The notes under the pieces were generated by a model. It saw only the letters and a program-made list of their open reading frames with translations, ran no database searches and was not told the DNA's origin. 21,026 bases of DNA. Origin: Rhizobium leguminosarum. GTDB lineage: Bacteria > Pseudomonadota > Alphaproteobacteria > Rhizobiales > Rhizobiaceae. Each line of letters starts with the position of its first letter. The first letter of the stretch is position 1. Shown in pieces: positions 6,667-13,829 of the stretch. A program made the translations under genes and the position numbers. The stretch covers positions 1-21,026 of the forward strand of contig NZ_LWBS01000455.1 of the NCBI RefSeq assembly GCF_001652265.1, read 5' to 3'.

Positions 6667-7308
6667 TTATTTCGCCAGCACGATATGCGTGGCGTGTTCG
6701 GTTGCGACATGCTCGGCGACGCGGAAGCCGAGGGCCGGGAGGTCGATGCCTCCAAACATCGCCTCGCCCTTGCCGAGCACGACCGGCGAGATGGCGAAAT
6801 GCAGTTCGTCAATCAGGCCGGCCTGCAGATACTGACGGACGGTGCTGACACCGCCGCCGATTTTCACATCCTTGTCGCCAGCCGCGGCCTTCGCCTCGTC
6901 AAGCGCTTCCTGGATGCCGCCGGTGACGAAGTGAAACGTCGTGCCGCCCTCCATAGCGATCGGTTCGCGGGGATAATGTGTCAGGATATAGGTCGGCGTG
7001 TGATAGGGCGGGTTCGGCCCCCACCAGCCTTTCCAGGCGTCATCCGGCCAATCGCCGCGGATGGGGCCGAACATGTTGCGCCCGAGAATGAAGGCGCCGA
7101 AATTGGCCATGCCGCGGGCCGCATAATCCTCGTCAACGCCCTCAGAACCGCCGTCCTTTCCGGTCATCGCGCGGAAGGTGCGGGTGCGGAAAAACCATTC
7201 GAACATCTCCGTTCCCCGCTTGCCCAGCGGATCGTTCATGCTTTGCTCCGGCCCGGCGCCGAAACCATCCACGGAAAGGGAAAATGCTGCCACACGCACC
7301 TTGGACAT
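6667..7308 (-). CDS. RibD C-terminal / dihydrofolate-reductase-like protein
   Basis: This 213-residue protein belongs to the DHFR-like family that shares the RibD C-terminal fold (COG0262-like), probably an NADPH-dependent reductase of unknown substrate. It shows the usual opening KVRVAAFSLSVDGFGAGP, FILGRNMFGP in the middle, and GGGVSTVRQYLQAGLIDELH near the C-terminus, which forms the nucleotide-binding part. ATG 7308 follows a strong GGAGGAG site; the upstream extension to 7812 is antisense to the HxlR gene and is an artefact. It is divergent from an HxlR regulator, a common partner for this family. Confidence 0.88.
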   Translation of the reverse strand: MSKVRVAAFSLSVDGFGAGPEQSMNDPLGKRGTEMFEWFFRTRTFRAMTGKDGGSEGVDEDYAARGMANFGAFILGRNMFGPIRGDWPDDAWKGWWGPNPPYHTPTYILTHYPREPIAMEGGTTFHFVTGGIQEALDEAKAAAGDKDVKIGGGVSTVRQYLQAGLIDELHFAISPVVLGKGEAMFGGIDLPALGFRVAEHVATEHATHIVLAK

Positions 7309-7337
7309 GCTGCTCTCCTCCATCTGATTGCGTTTTG

Positions 7338-7384
7338 AAACTAGTTGCGATTTTGCATAAGCGATCCTATATTGCAACCAGTTT
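7338..7384. promoter_or_regulatory. Inverted repeat in the reductase/HxlR divergent promoter
   Basis: AAACTAGTTGC (7338-7348) and GCAACCAGTTT (7374-7384) match as inverted repeats at 10 of 11 positions, with a 25-base spacer. It occupies the centre of the 93-base gap between the two divergent starts and is a likely HxlR binding region, although HxlR sites are usually more compact. Confidence 0.5.
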
Positions 7385-7401
7385 TTCGAGGGAGAGAATT
7401 G

Positions 7402-7923
7402 GTGGATATCGAACTGCGGTCGGGTTGCCCGATCAACCTGACGATGGAAGTGCTGGGCGACCGGTGGAGCCTCATCATCATCCGGGACATTATGTTTGGC
7501 AACCGCCGCCATTTCCGCGATCTTCTGACCCATTCGGAAGAGGGGATCGCCTCCAACATTCTGGCCGCCAGGCTGAAGCGCCTGCTCTCGCTCGGGTTCA
7601 TCAGCAAGCGGGACGATCCGAGCCACAGCCAGAAAGCGATCTACAGCCTGGCCGAGCCGGCGATCCAGCTCGTGCCCGTCTTCGCCATGATCGGCGCCTG
7701 GGGGCGGCGGCATATGCCTGTGAGCGAGGAGCTGAGCATTCGCGCGCAGCTTCTCGAAGAAGGCGGGCCGCCGCTGTGGGACGCATTCATGGAGGATCTC
7801 CGGCAGATCCACATCGTCGATCCGATCGGCGGCGCCAATGGTACATGCACTTCGCCGGTACTCGCGAAGCTGACGGCGGCGTTCCTCGATGTCCGCGCGA
7901 GATCGCTGTCGCAGGCATCCTGA
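7402..7923 (+). CDS. HxlR-family transcriptional regulator
   Basis: This 173-residue winged-helix protein has the HxlR hallmarks: a near-N-terminal cysteine in SGCPINL (C9), LGDRWSLIIIRDIMFGNRRF-like core (residues 18-38), and a recognition helix around SNILAARLKRLLSLGFI (51-67). HxlR proteins often sense electrophiles or redox change, and the N-terminal cysteine permits this here, by inference. GTG 7402 was chosen since AGGGAG (7389-7394) lies seven bases upstream; TTG 7399 is nearly equivalent, and 7345 would place coding sequence inside the operator region. It is divergent from the RibD-like reductase and convergent with the ABC permease, only 21 bases away. Confidence 0.9.
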   Translation: MDIELRSGCPINLTMEVLGDRWSLIIIRDIMFGNRRHFRDLLTHSEEGIASNILAARLKRLLSLGFISKRDDPSHSQKAIYSLAEPAIQLVPVFAMIGAWGRRHMPVSEELSIRAQLLEEGGPPLWDAFMEDLRQIHIVDPIGGANGTCTSPVLAKLTAAFLDVRARSLSQAS

Positions 7924-7944
7924 TATCGAGGGAGGTCGGTCCGA

Positions 7945-8748
7945 TCAGCCGCCGGCACCCTGGTACTTGCCGGTGGCATACCGCCAGTGAGCGATTGCTA
8001 TCAACACCCAGATCGGGCCGGCCACGAGAGCCGCAGGCGCGGCCCAGTCCCCGAGGATCGGGATGGGTTTGCCGAGCAGGGCGCCGACGGGGACCGAGCT
8101 GGTGAGGGCCAACGGGACCGCGGTGATGAGGATGGTCTGGATGCCACCCGGAAAGATATTGAGCGGGTAGCGCGTCAATTCCCAAAAGCCGAAGAAGATC
8201 GAGAACAGATGGTTGGACCGCACCCAGATCAATGCCGTGGCGCCGATCATGGTGATAAGCGCACCCGTCAGCAGCGTCGCGCTGATGAGCGCAGCAATGA
8301 AGAATGATGCGGACCAGATCGACCAGGTGAAGTCGACGGACAGAACGGCCCAAACCATCAGCGCCACTGCGAGAATGACGTGGCCGGCATAGCCGATATT
8401 AAGGCCGGAAAAGACCAGATAGGCCCAAGGGCTGAAAGGCTTGACCAACAGCGTGTCGTAAGTGCCGAGCCGCACTAGTTCTTCGAGTTCGCGCAACTGC
8501 ACGAAGCTCATCGCAGCGCCGAGCGAATAAGCGAGCAGCTGGAAGCTGAACAGCAGCGCAAGCTCCGGCCAGGTCCAGCCGCCGAGGGTGTCGAAGCGGG
8601 CAAGCAGGATTCCGATGGTGGCGAAGACGCTGCCATAGGAAAGGATCTGCGCAAGACGGTCGAGCCAGAAAGCGCCGCGATATTCCATCTGGGAGCGGAC
8701 ATGCATCCGGACCAGCAGCGGAAGGACGCGCAGGTGATGAAAGAGCAC
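7945..8748 (-). CDS. ABC-2 type transporter permease (second permease of the operon)
   Basis: This 267-residue integral membrane protein has about six hydrophobic segments and resembles the COG3694-like permease that pairs with a COG4587-like one. The N-terminal region MHVRSQMEYRGAFWLDRL leads into the first membrane span, as is typical. GTG 8748 was chosen because GGGAGG lies six bases upstream, within the end of the preceding gene, whose TGA is two bases away, so translation is probably coupled. The apparent 441-residue extension to 9270 overlaps the neighbouring permease and is not real. With the ATPase and the other permease it should form an inner-membrane exporter whose substrate is unknown. 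Confidence 0.88.
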   Translation of the reverse strand: MLFHHLRVLPLLVRMHVRSQMEYRGAFWLDRLAQILSYGSVFATIGILLARFDTLGGWTWPELALLFSFQLLAYSLGAAMSFVQLRELEELVRLGTYDTLLVKPFSPWAYLVFSGLNIGYAGHVILAVALMVWAVLSVDFTWSIWSASFFIAALISATLLTGALITMIGATALIWVRSNHLFSIFFGFWELTRYPLNIFPGGIQTILITAVPLALTSSVPVGALLGKPIPILGDWAAPAALVAGPIWVLIAIAHWRYATGKYQGAGG

Positions 8749-8750
8749 GA

Positions 8751-9551
8751 TCAACCTCCCTGCACGGTGATGCGGGTGGAGGCGCGGCGCCACAGCCAGA
8801 GGACTCCGACCAGGAATAACGCGGCCCAGGCAAGGCCCAGGCCGAGATGAAGCCAAACATCGGCCGTGGAGAGCCTGCCGAGATAGACGGCATTGGGGTA
8901 ATAGACCACCCAGGCGAAGGGCAGGTGGCGGGCAATCGTGGCGAGAGGTTCGGGGAAGAACCAGAAGGGCACCAGCAGGCCGGAGAACAATTGCAGCAGA
9001 GCGCCCAGGATCCAGTCCAGCGAGAAGCTCGTCATCAGCCAGAAGGCGATGAGGCCGAAGAGCGCCGACATCAGGAACAGCAGCGTAAAGGACAGCGCCC
9101 AGAAGGCGACGAACATCAGGCCATCGAACAGGCTCGCCGGCGGCAGCATGCCATAAAACAACGCGGTGAAGGCGACGGTCGGTATGACCTGGGTCATCAG
9201 GCGATAACCGAAGCTGCCGCATTCGTTGGCGAAGAGATAGAGCGGATAGGACAAGGGCTTGAGCAACCAAACCGCGATATCGCCTGTCTTGAGCGACCGG
9301 CCTATCTCACCGATGATCCTTTCAGGGCGGGTCGCTCCCATCACCGCGCCGCCGAGCAGTGCATAGGTCACCATCTGCTGCAGGGATACGCCGTCGACCA
9401 CGATGCCACCGATGCCGGCATAGGCCGCCTGCCAGATGGCGACACGCGCGAAGACCTGCACGAGTTTGCCGAAGATATTGGCCCATACTTCGTTGCGGTA
9501 GGCGAGCTGCGAATGGAAGGAACTGCGCGCGAAGGCGAAATAGGCGCTCAT
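8751..9551 (-). CDS. ABC-2 type transporter permease (first permease of the operon)
   Basis: This 266-residue, strongly hydrophobic protein has about six membrane spans and a conserved middle region with RSLKTGDIAVWLLKPLSYPL, a motif typical of COG4587-like permeases. Its start ATG 9551 overlaps the stop of the ATPase gene by four bases (ATGA), and its end overlaps the ribosome site of the second permease. This tight order, ATPase-permease-permease, is the standard arrangement of this exporter type. No lesion is seen in this gene, unlike in the ATPase. Confidence 0.9.
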   Translation of the reverse strand: MSAYFAFARSSFHSQLAYRNEVWANIFGKLVQVFARVAIWQAAYAGIGGIVVDGVSLQQMVTYALLGGAVMGATRPERIIGEIGRSLKTGDIAVWLLKPLSYPLYLFANECGSFGYRLMTQVIPTVAFTALFYGMLPPASLFDGLMFVAFWALSFTLLFLMSALFGLIAFWLMTSFSLDWILGALLQLFSGLLVPFWFFPEPLATIARHLPFAWVVYYPNAVYLGRLSTADVWLHLGLGLAWAALFLVGVLWLWRRASTRITVQGG

Positions 9552-10566
9552 GATGCCCGGGCCTTGGCATTGCTATGCTGGTCGGCGTTGCGGCGCTGGT
9601 AGAAGGTGCGGATGACCTCTTCGATGTCGGGCTCGTGCAGCGCCACGTCCTTAAGGTCGCGCCCGCTGCCGACCTCCGACAGGACTGCCACCAGCGAGAT
9701 GTCTTCACGCTCGATGAGATAGTTCTTACGCAGGCCCTCGTCGCTGACGAGAGCCGCGGTGCGCAATGGTAGCGGTCCTGGGTCACTGGCAAATTCGAGT
9801 GTCAGCCGCCGGGCCGAGCCCAATGCCGCGCGCAGGCTCTTCAACTCGCCGTCGAAGATGAGCCTGCTGTGGTCGACCATGATCAGCCGCGGGCAGATGG
9901 TCTCGATGTCCTGCAGGTCGTGGGTGGTGAGGATGATGGTGACGCCGCGCTCGCGGTTGATCTCGGCGAGAAAATGCCGCACGGCATCCTTGGCGACCAC
10001 ATCAAGCCCGATGGTCGGTTCGTCGAGAAAGAGGATCTTGGGATCGTGCAGCAGTGACATCACGATCTCGGCGCGCATGCGCTGACCGAGGCTGAGCTGG
10101 CGCACGGCGCGGTCGAGAAAGGTCGTCAAGTCGAGCAATTCGCTGAAGCGCCGGAGATTATCCTCATAACGCGCGACGGGGATGTCGTAGATGCGCTGGT
10201 GAAGGGTGAAACTGTCAACCAGCGGCAGGTCCCACCACAACTGGCTGCGCTGGCCGAAAACGACGCCGATCTCGCGAGCATTGTCCATCCGCTTCAGATG
10301 CGGCGTCCGGCCGAGCACCGAGAGCGTGCCGGCACTCGGCACCAGAATGCCGGTCATCATCTTGATCATCGTCGATTTGCCGGCGCCGTTGGGGCCGAGA
10401 TAGCCCACAGCTTCGCCCGCCGCGATGTCGAAACCGATATCGGAAACCGCCAGAACTTCCGTATATTCGTTGGTAACCAGCGTCTTCAAAGCGCCCAGCA
10501 GGCCTGGAAATCGCTTGTGCTGCCGGAGCGTTTGCTGACGCCCCGCGCCTCGATCAAAGCCGTCAT
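9548..10566 (-). CDS. ABC transporter ATP-binding protein, apparent frameshift near the N-terminus
   Basis: The main open frame (10489 down to 9548, 313 residues from TTG) contains every ATPase motif: Walker A GPNGAGKST (32-40), Q-loop Q80, signature LSLGQ (132-136), Walker B ILFLDEP (152-158) and H-loop H190. Its natural start is ATG 10566, with AGGA seven bases upstream, which opens MTALIEARGVSKR but then stops at TGA 10488-10486. Adding one base near 10527 would join both parts as ...SKRFRQHKRF, restoring 339 residues as usual for COG4586-like ATPases. The upstream stop overlaps TTG 10489 (TTGA), so a restart is conceivable. A sequencing error, a recent mutation or a tolerated N-terminal truncation are all possible. 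Operon with two downstream permeases. Confidence 0.8.
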
Positions 10567-10729
10567 ATGTATTTCCTCGAGGGTGATTCCAGCCGATTCG
10601 GCAGCAGCACCCAGGCTATCGCGGGGTTCGGCCAGTTCAAGCAAAAGTCGCTTTTTTTGGCGCAACTCAATCGCACCGAGCCTAGCCTTTTGCGTTGACA
10701 GCCATGATCAATCGATTCCTGTTAGGGTC
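10567..10729. promoter_or_regulatory. Divergent promoter region, ABC operon and FMN reductase
   Basis: This 163-base gap must hold both promoters. On the plus strand TTGACA (10695-10700) is a good -35 box, and TGTTAG (10720-10725) a weak -10 with a long 19-base spacer. If used, transcription would begin almost at the ATG of the reductase. No clear palindrome was found. Confidence 0.35.
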
Positions 10730-11272
10730 ATGAAGATTCTCGCAATATCCGGCAGCGCTCGGCTCAATTCCACCAACACGGCTATGCTGCGGGCGATCCG
10801 TGCCATAGCGCCGAGCGATATCGAGGTTTCCATCTTCGACGGCGTCGGGCGGTTGCCGGTATTCTCGCCTGACCTCGAGGGAGAATGGCTACCGGAGGCG
10901 GTGCGGGATTTCATCGATGTGATCGCTCAGAGCGACGGGATGATCATGGCCAGCCCGGAATATGTCCGATCCATCCCCGGCGGCCTCAAGAATGCGATCG
11001 ACTGGCTCGTATCGGGAGATGAGATCGTCCATAAGCCGATTGCCCTGCTGCACGCATCGCATCGCGGCGACGACATGCTGGCGGGCCTTCGCACCGTTCT
11101 TTCGACCATCACCGACCGGTTCGCGGGCGATATCTTCCTCAGGCTGCATCTGATGAAACTGGAACCGGCCGAGGTGTGGAAGGCCGTCGAGGCAGCGGAG
11201 AACCGTTCCAGAGTCCAGGCCTATCTTCAGGCATTCTCGGCCTATTGCATGGCAGACAACAAGATCGCCTGA
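10730..11272 (+). CDS. NADPH-dependent FMN reductase (NAD(P)H:quinone reductase type)
   Basis: This 180-residue flavodoxin-like protein opens with KILAISGSARLNSTNTAMLR, the FMN phosphate-binding loop of the SsuE/ChrR/YieF type. SPEYVRSIPGGLKNAIDW (about 82-99) is the second family signature and contacts the flavin. It probably reduces FMN, quinones or similar acceptors with NADPH in the cytosol. ATG 10730 fits the family N-terminus exactly, but the ribosome site is poor (AGGG only two bases away). Longer frames to 10199 are antisense to the ABC ATPase. It stops 15 bases before the stop of the convergent 48-residue membrane protein gene. Confidence 0.9.
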   Translation: MKILAISGSARLNSTNTAMLRAIRAIAPSDIEVSIFDGVGRLPVFSPDLEGEWLPEAVRDFIDVIAQSDGMIMASPEYVRSIPGGLKNAIDWLVSGDEIVHKPIALLHASHRGDDMLAGLRTVLSTITDRFAGDIFLRLHLMKLEPAEVWKAVEAAENRSRVQAYLQAFSAYCMADNKIA

Positions 11273-11287
11273 GGTCCGCTCGCAGCA

Positions 11288-11434
11288 TCATCGCACATCT
11301 ATCAGGAGGCCGTTCTCGAACGTCGTCTTTTCGTGAAGCGTGTGCAGAATGACGAGCGGGGCTGCGAGCAGCGCGGCGAGGATGAAGGCGGAAAGGAAGT
11401 GTCTCGTCAGGAGACGGAGGATAGGTCGGATCAT
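11288..11434 (-). CDS. Small single-span membrane protein
   Basis: This 48-residue protein opens with basic residues (MIRPILRLLTRH), has a hydrophobic span at about 14-30 (LSAFILAALLAAPLVIL), and ends in a polar tail (HEKTTFENGLLIDVR). ATG 11434 has GGAG six bases upstream. It is divergent from the response regulator gene, with a perfect 12-bp inverted repeat between them. Function is unknown. A role as accessory or target of the two-component system is suggested only by position. The longer frame to 11662 would cross the repeat and is not preferred. Confidence 0.6.
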   Translation of the reverse strand: MIRPILRLLTRHFLSAFILAALLAAPLVILHTLHEKTTFENGLLIDVR

Positions 11435-11481
11435 CTTGATCTCCAGCTGCCGCGAATATTCTTTGTGCTGGACCTCAACAA

Positions 11482-11530
11482 TTGCGGCAGCATGACCGGC
11501 TGCCTTGCAAGCTCCGCAATGCTGCCGCAA
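11482..11530. promoter_or_regulatory. 12-bp perfect inverted repeat ahead of the two-component system
   Basis: TTGCGGCAGCAT (11482-11493) and ATGCTGCCGCAA (11519-11530) are exact inverted repeats 25 bases apart, in the gap between the small membrane protein and the response regulator. The arms could be paired regulator sites on the two divergent promoters. In RNA they could instead form a leader hairpin. Confidence 0.6.
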
Positions 11531-11573
11531 CCCTTGTGGCGGACAGAGGGGAGAGCGAGACAATGGACGGGCG

Positions 11574-12245
11574 ATGCGGATACTGCTGATAGAGGATGAG
11601 AGGGAGCTGGCCGAGGCGCTGTCGGCCGCACTCGGCAAACATGGGATCGTCACCGACCACACGGTGATTCTGGCCGACGCCGTCGAGCTGACGCGGCAGA
11701 ACCGCTACGATGCGATCCTCCTCGACCGGCGCCTGCCGGACGGCGAGGGGCTGAGCTTCATTCCCGAGCTCAGGCTAACGGGGAAGGATACGCCGATCAT
11801 CGTGATGACGGCGCTGAACGAACCGAAAGAGCGGATCGAGGGCCTCGACCTCGGGGCGGACGATTATCTCGGCAAGCCGTTCCTGGTCGAGGAGCTGATG
11901 GCGCGGCTCAGGGCCGTGCTGCGGCGATCGCCTGAACTGGCCGAACTCAAGATCACGGCCGGGCGGATGGTGATCGACCCGCTGCATCTGAGCGTCACCG
12001 TCGATGCTGTGCCGCTCGATCTGCCCCGGCGCGAACTACTGGTGCTCGCAGCCCTTGCCAGGCGCAAAGAGAAGACCGTGCTGCGCTCGACGCTGGAGGC
12101 GGCGGTTTATAACTACGAGGAGGAAATCCAGTCGAATGCGCTCGACGCGCATATTTCGCGGCTGCGCAAGCGGCTGATCGATGCAGGCGCCGGCGTCGCG
12201 ATCCATAATATCCGTGGCGTCGGCTATCTCATGAAGGAAGAATGA
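11574..12245 (+). CDS. OmpR/PhoB-type response regulator
   Basis: This 223-residue protein has a receiver domain (1-115) with acidic pair E7/D8, phosphoacceptor D51 (ILLDRRLPDG), T79 and K101 (LGKPF). A C-terminal winged helix (about 125-220) follows, with ALDAHISRLRKRL and IRGVGYLM typical of OmpR DNA-binding domains. It should be phosphorylated by the kinase encoded next and act as a transcription factor, perhaps on its own promoter region. ATG 11574 fits the receiver N-terminus, although its own ribosome site is weak. An 8-codon frame (ATG 11563) with a better site overlaps this start and may help initiate translation. The stop overlaps the kinase start (ATGA). Confidence 0.95.
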   Translation: MRILLIEDERELAEALSAALGKHGIVTDHTVILADAVELTRQNRYDAILLDRRLPDGEGLSFIPELRLTGKDTPIIVMTALNEPKERIEGLDLGADDYLGKPFLVEELMARLRAVLRRSPELAELKITAGRMVIDPLHLSVTVDAVPLDLPRRELLVLAALARRKEKTVLRSTLEAAVYNYEEEIQSNALDAHISRLRKRLIDAGAGVAIHNIRGVGYLMKEE

Positions 12246-13597
12246 TGCGCGCGGCGACCAAGTCGAACCTTTCACTCTGGTGGACGCTCAGCTGGCAGCT
12301 CAGTATCGTTTTCGTGGCTGTTGTTGCGACGGTGATCATCGGGCTTTGCATTTACGCCACCAGCATCCTCTCCCCCAATGAAGGAATGCAGGTTCAGCTG
12401 ACTGCAGCCCTCGAAGAAGCTCTTACGCGTGACTCTCAGGGCAGGATCGCCATAGCTGATAGCCCGCGTCTCAGGTCTTTGAAGGCTGGGAACAACAGGC
12501 TCTGGTTTTTCGTCGCAACACCCAGTGGTGAAACGGCCTCCTACGGCGTAATACCGGCGCCCTATGCGGACCTAGCCCGGTACGTCTACCTCATCAAAGA
12601 CGCCGATATACGAGGGGCGTCCGGTACGACCGAGGTCGCCTCCATCGACCGTGTCGAGACGGCAGAAGGCGAGTACAGAGTGATGTACGGCGGAAACGCC
12701 AGCAGAAGCTCCGCGTTTCTGGCAATACTCGGCAAAACCTACCTCATTTACACACCACTTTTGGCCATCGCATTGCCCGGAGTTTTTCTAACGATCCCCC
12801 GCGTCGTAGCGCGCGCTTTGGCCGGGGTGAAGGATATAGCGAGCAAGGCATCGGAAATCGAACCCCGCCGGCAAGGAGCCCGATTGCCGGTGGATGGTAT
12901 TCCCACGGAAATCGCACCATTGGTGATAGCTTTTAACGGAACGCTTGAGCGGCTTGAGAACGAGTTTAAGAAACGCCAGCGTTTCCTGATCGATGCGGCG
13001 CATGAGCTGCGGACGCCGATCGCCATCATGCAGACGCGTATCGACGGCATGCCTGATGGCCGAGAGCGGCAGCGGCTGCTCGACGACGTGGCGCGGCTGG
13101 CCAAGGCGGCCGAACAATTGCTCGATTTCGAGCGGAACCACCAGGCGGCCGATCTCGACGAAACGGTCGATCTCGTCGAGATCGGTCGGACGGTGGTCGC
13201 CGATCTTGCGCCGCTGGCCATCGCCGGCGGCTACCAGATATGCTTTCAAAGCGAGACCGAGAGCATTAAACGCCGCGGCAGTCCTTCTGCCCTGCCGCGG
13301 GCGGTCAGCAACTTGGTGCGCAACGCCATCGATCACGGCGGCAACAGGGGCATGATCACGGTCTCGGTATCGCGTCTGGCCTCCGCCGGCAGCAGGGTCA
13401 GCGTCGCCGACGAGGGACCGGGCATTGCGGCCGAACATCGCGAGCTGGTGTTCGAGCCCTTTTATCGCGTTACCCCAAGAAGCAAGGGCGCCGGTCTCGG
13501 CCTCAGCCTCGTCAAGCAGGTCGCCGCAAATCATGGCGGCGAGGTCAGCATCGAAAGCAGTGCAGCCGGAACAAGGGTAACGATCGAACTCGCATAG
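12242..13597 (+). CDS. Sensor histidine kinase
   Basis: This is a 451-residue inner-membrane kinase. It has membrane spans at about 18-40 and 165-187, a periplasmic sensor region between them, a HAMP-like linker, the dimerisation helix with H254 (FLIDAAHELRTPIA), N box N361 (LVRNAIDHGG), G1 box DEGPG (390-394) and G2 box GAGLGL (416-421). It phosphorylates the upstream response regulator, with which it overlaps by four bases. ATG 12242 is followed directly by a second ATG. The first 240 codons are lower in GC than the kinase core (hand counts of 60-base rows give 50-58% against 65-67%), hinting at separate histories of the two halves. Confidence 0.95.
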   Translation: MMRAATKSNLSLWWTLSWQLSIVFVAVVATVIIGLCIYATSILSPNEGMQVQLTAALEEALTRDSQGRIAIADSPRLRSLKAGNNRLWFFVATPSGETASYGVIPAPYADLARYVYLIKDADIRGASGTTEVASIDRVETAEGEYRVMYGGNASRSSAFLAILGKTYLIYTPLLAIALPGVFLTIPRVVARALAGVKDIASKASEIEPRRQGARLPVDGIPTEIAPLVIAFNGTLERLENEFKKRQRFLIDAAHELRTPIAIMQTRIDGMPDGRERQRLLDDVARLAKAAEQLLDFERNHQAADLDETVDLVEIGRTVVADLAPLAIAGGYQICFQSETESIKRRGSPSALPRAVSNLVRNAIDHGGNRGMITVSVSRLASAGSRVSVADEGPGIAAEHRELVFEPFYRVTPRSKGAGLGLSLVKQVAANHGGEVSIESSAAGTRVTIELA

Positions 13598-13701
13598 GGC
13601 AGGCCTGCTTGAGCAGCATCCGCCTTGGTTCTGATCGGTAAAGGCTCAGGGAAGCGATCTGTAATGTTGCGGCAACTCTCGACCGCCACTTTCGCTCGAC
13701 A

Positions 13702-13806
13702 CTAGAGCGCCGAGCGTCCGACGAGACGCGCCAAGGACGCTCTAGCGCTTTAAACCTGCGCATAATCCTTTCCGAAAATCGATTTCGATTTTCGGGGTTA
13801 TGCGCT
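13702..13806. repeat. Rhizobial-type palindromic repeat before the lipoprotein gene
   Basis: Two adjacent modules are present. The first pairs GAGCGTCC (13712-13719) with GGACGCTC (13735-13742), with CTAGAGCG at 13702 also complementary to the latter arm. The second is a long hairpin: GCGCATAA (13758-13765) with TTATGCGC (13798-13805), and inside it CCGAAAATCG (13772-13781) with CGATTTTCGG (13786-13795). The pattern, including the AGCGCTTTAAACC link, recalls repeats that recur between genes in rhizobia. It may also end transcription after the kinase gene. Confidence 0.65.
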
Positions 13807-13829
13807 ATCGGCGACGGAGGCCAAACAGC

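Noticed and set aside
6667..7812. 381-residue version of the RibD-like reductase
   Set aside because: The N-terminal extension is antisense to the HxlR gene and crosses the operator; ATG 7308 has a strong ribosome site and the family N-terminus.
7945..9270. 441-residue version of the second permease
   Set aside because: The first part overlaps the other permease gene in another frame. A ribosome site and start at 8748 give the normal permease length.
10199..11272. 357-residue version of the FMN reductase
   Set aside because: Residues before 10730 are antisense to the ABC ATPase; the flavin-binding N-terminus begins exactly at 10730.
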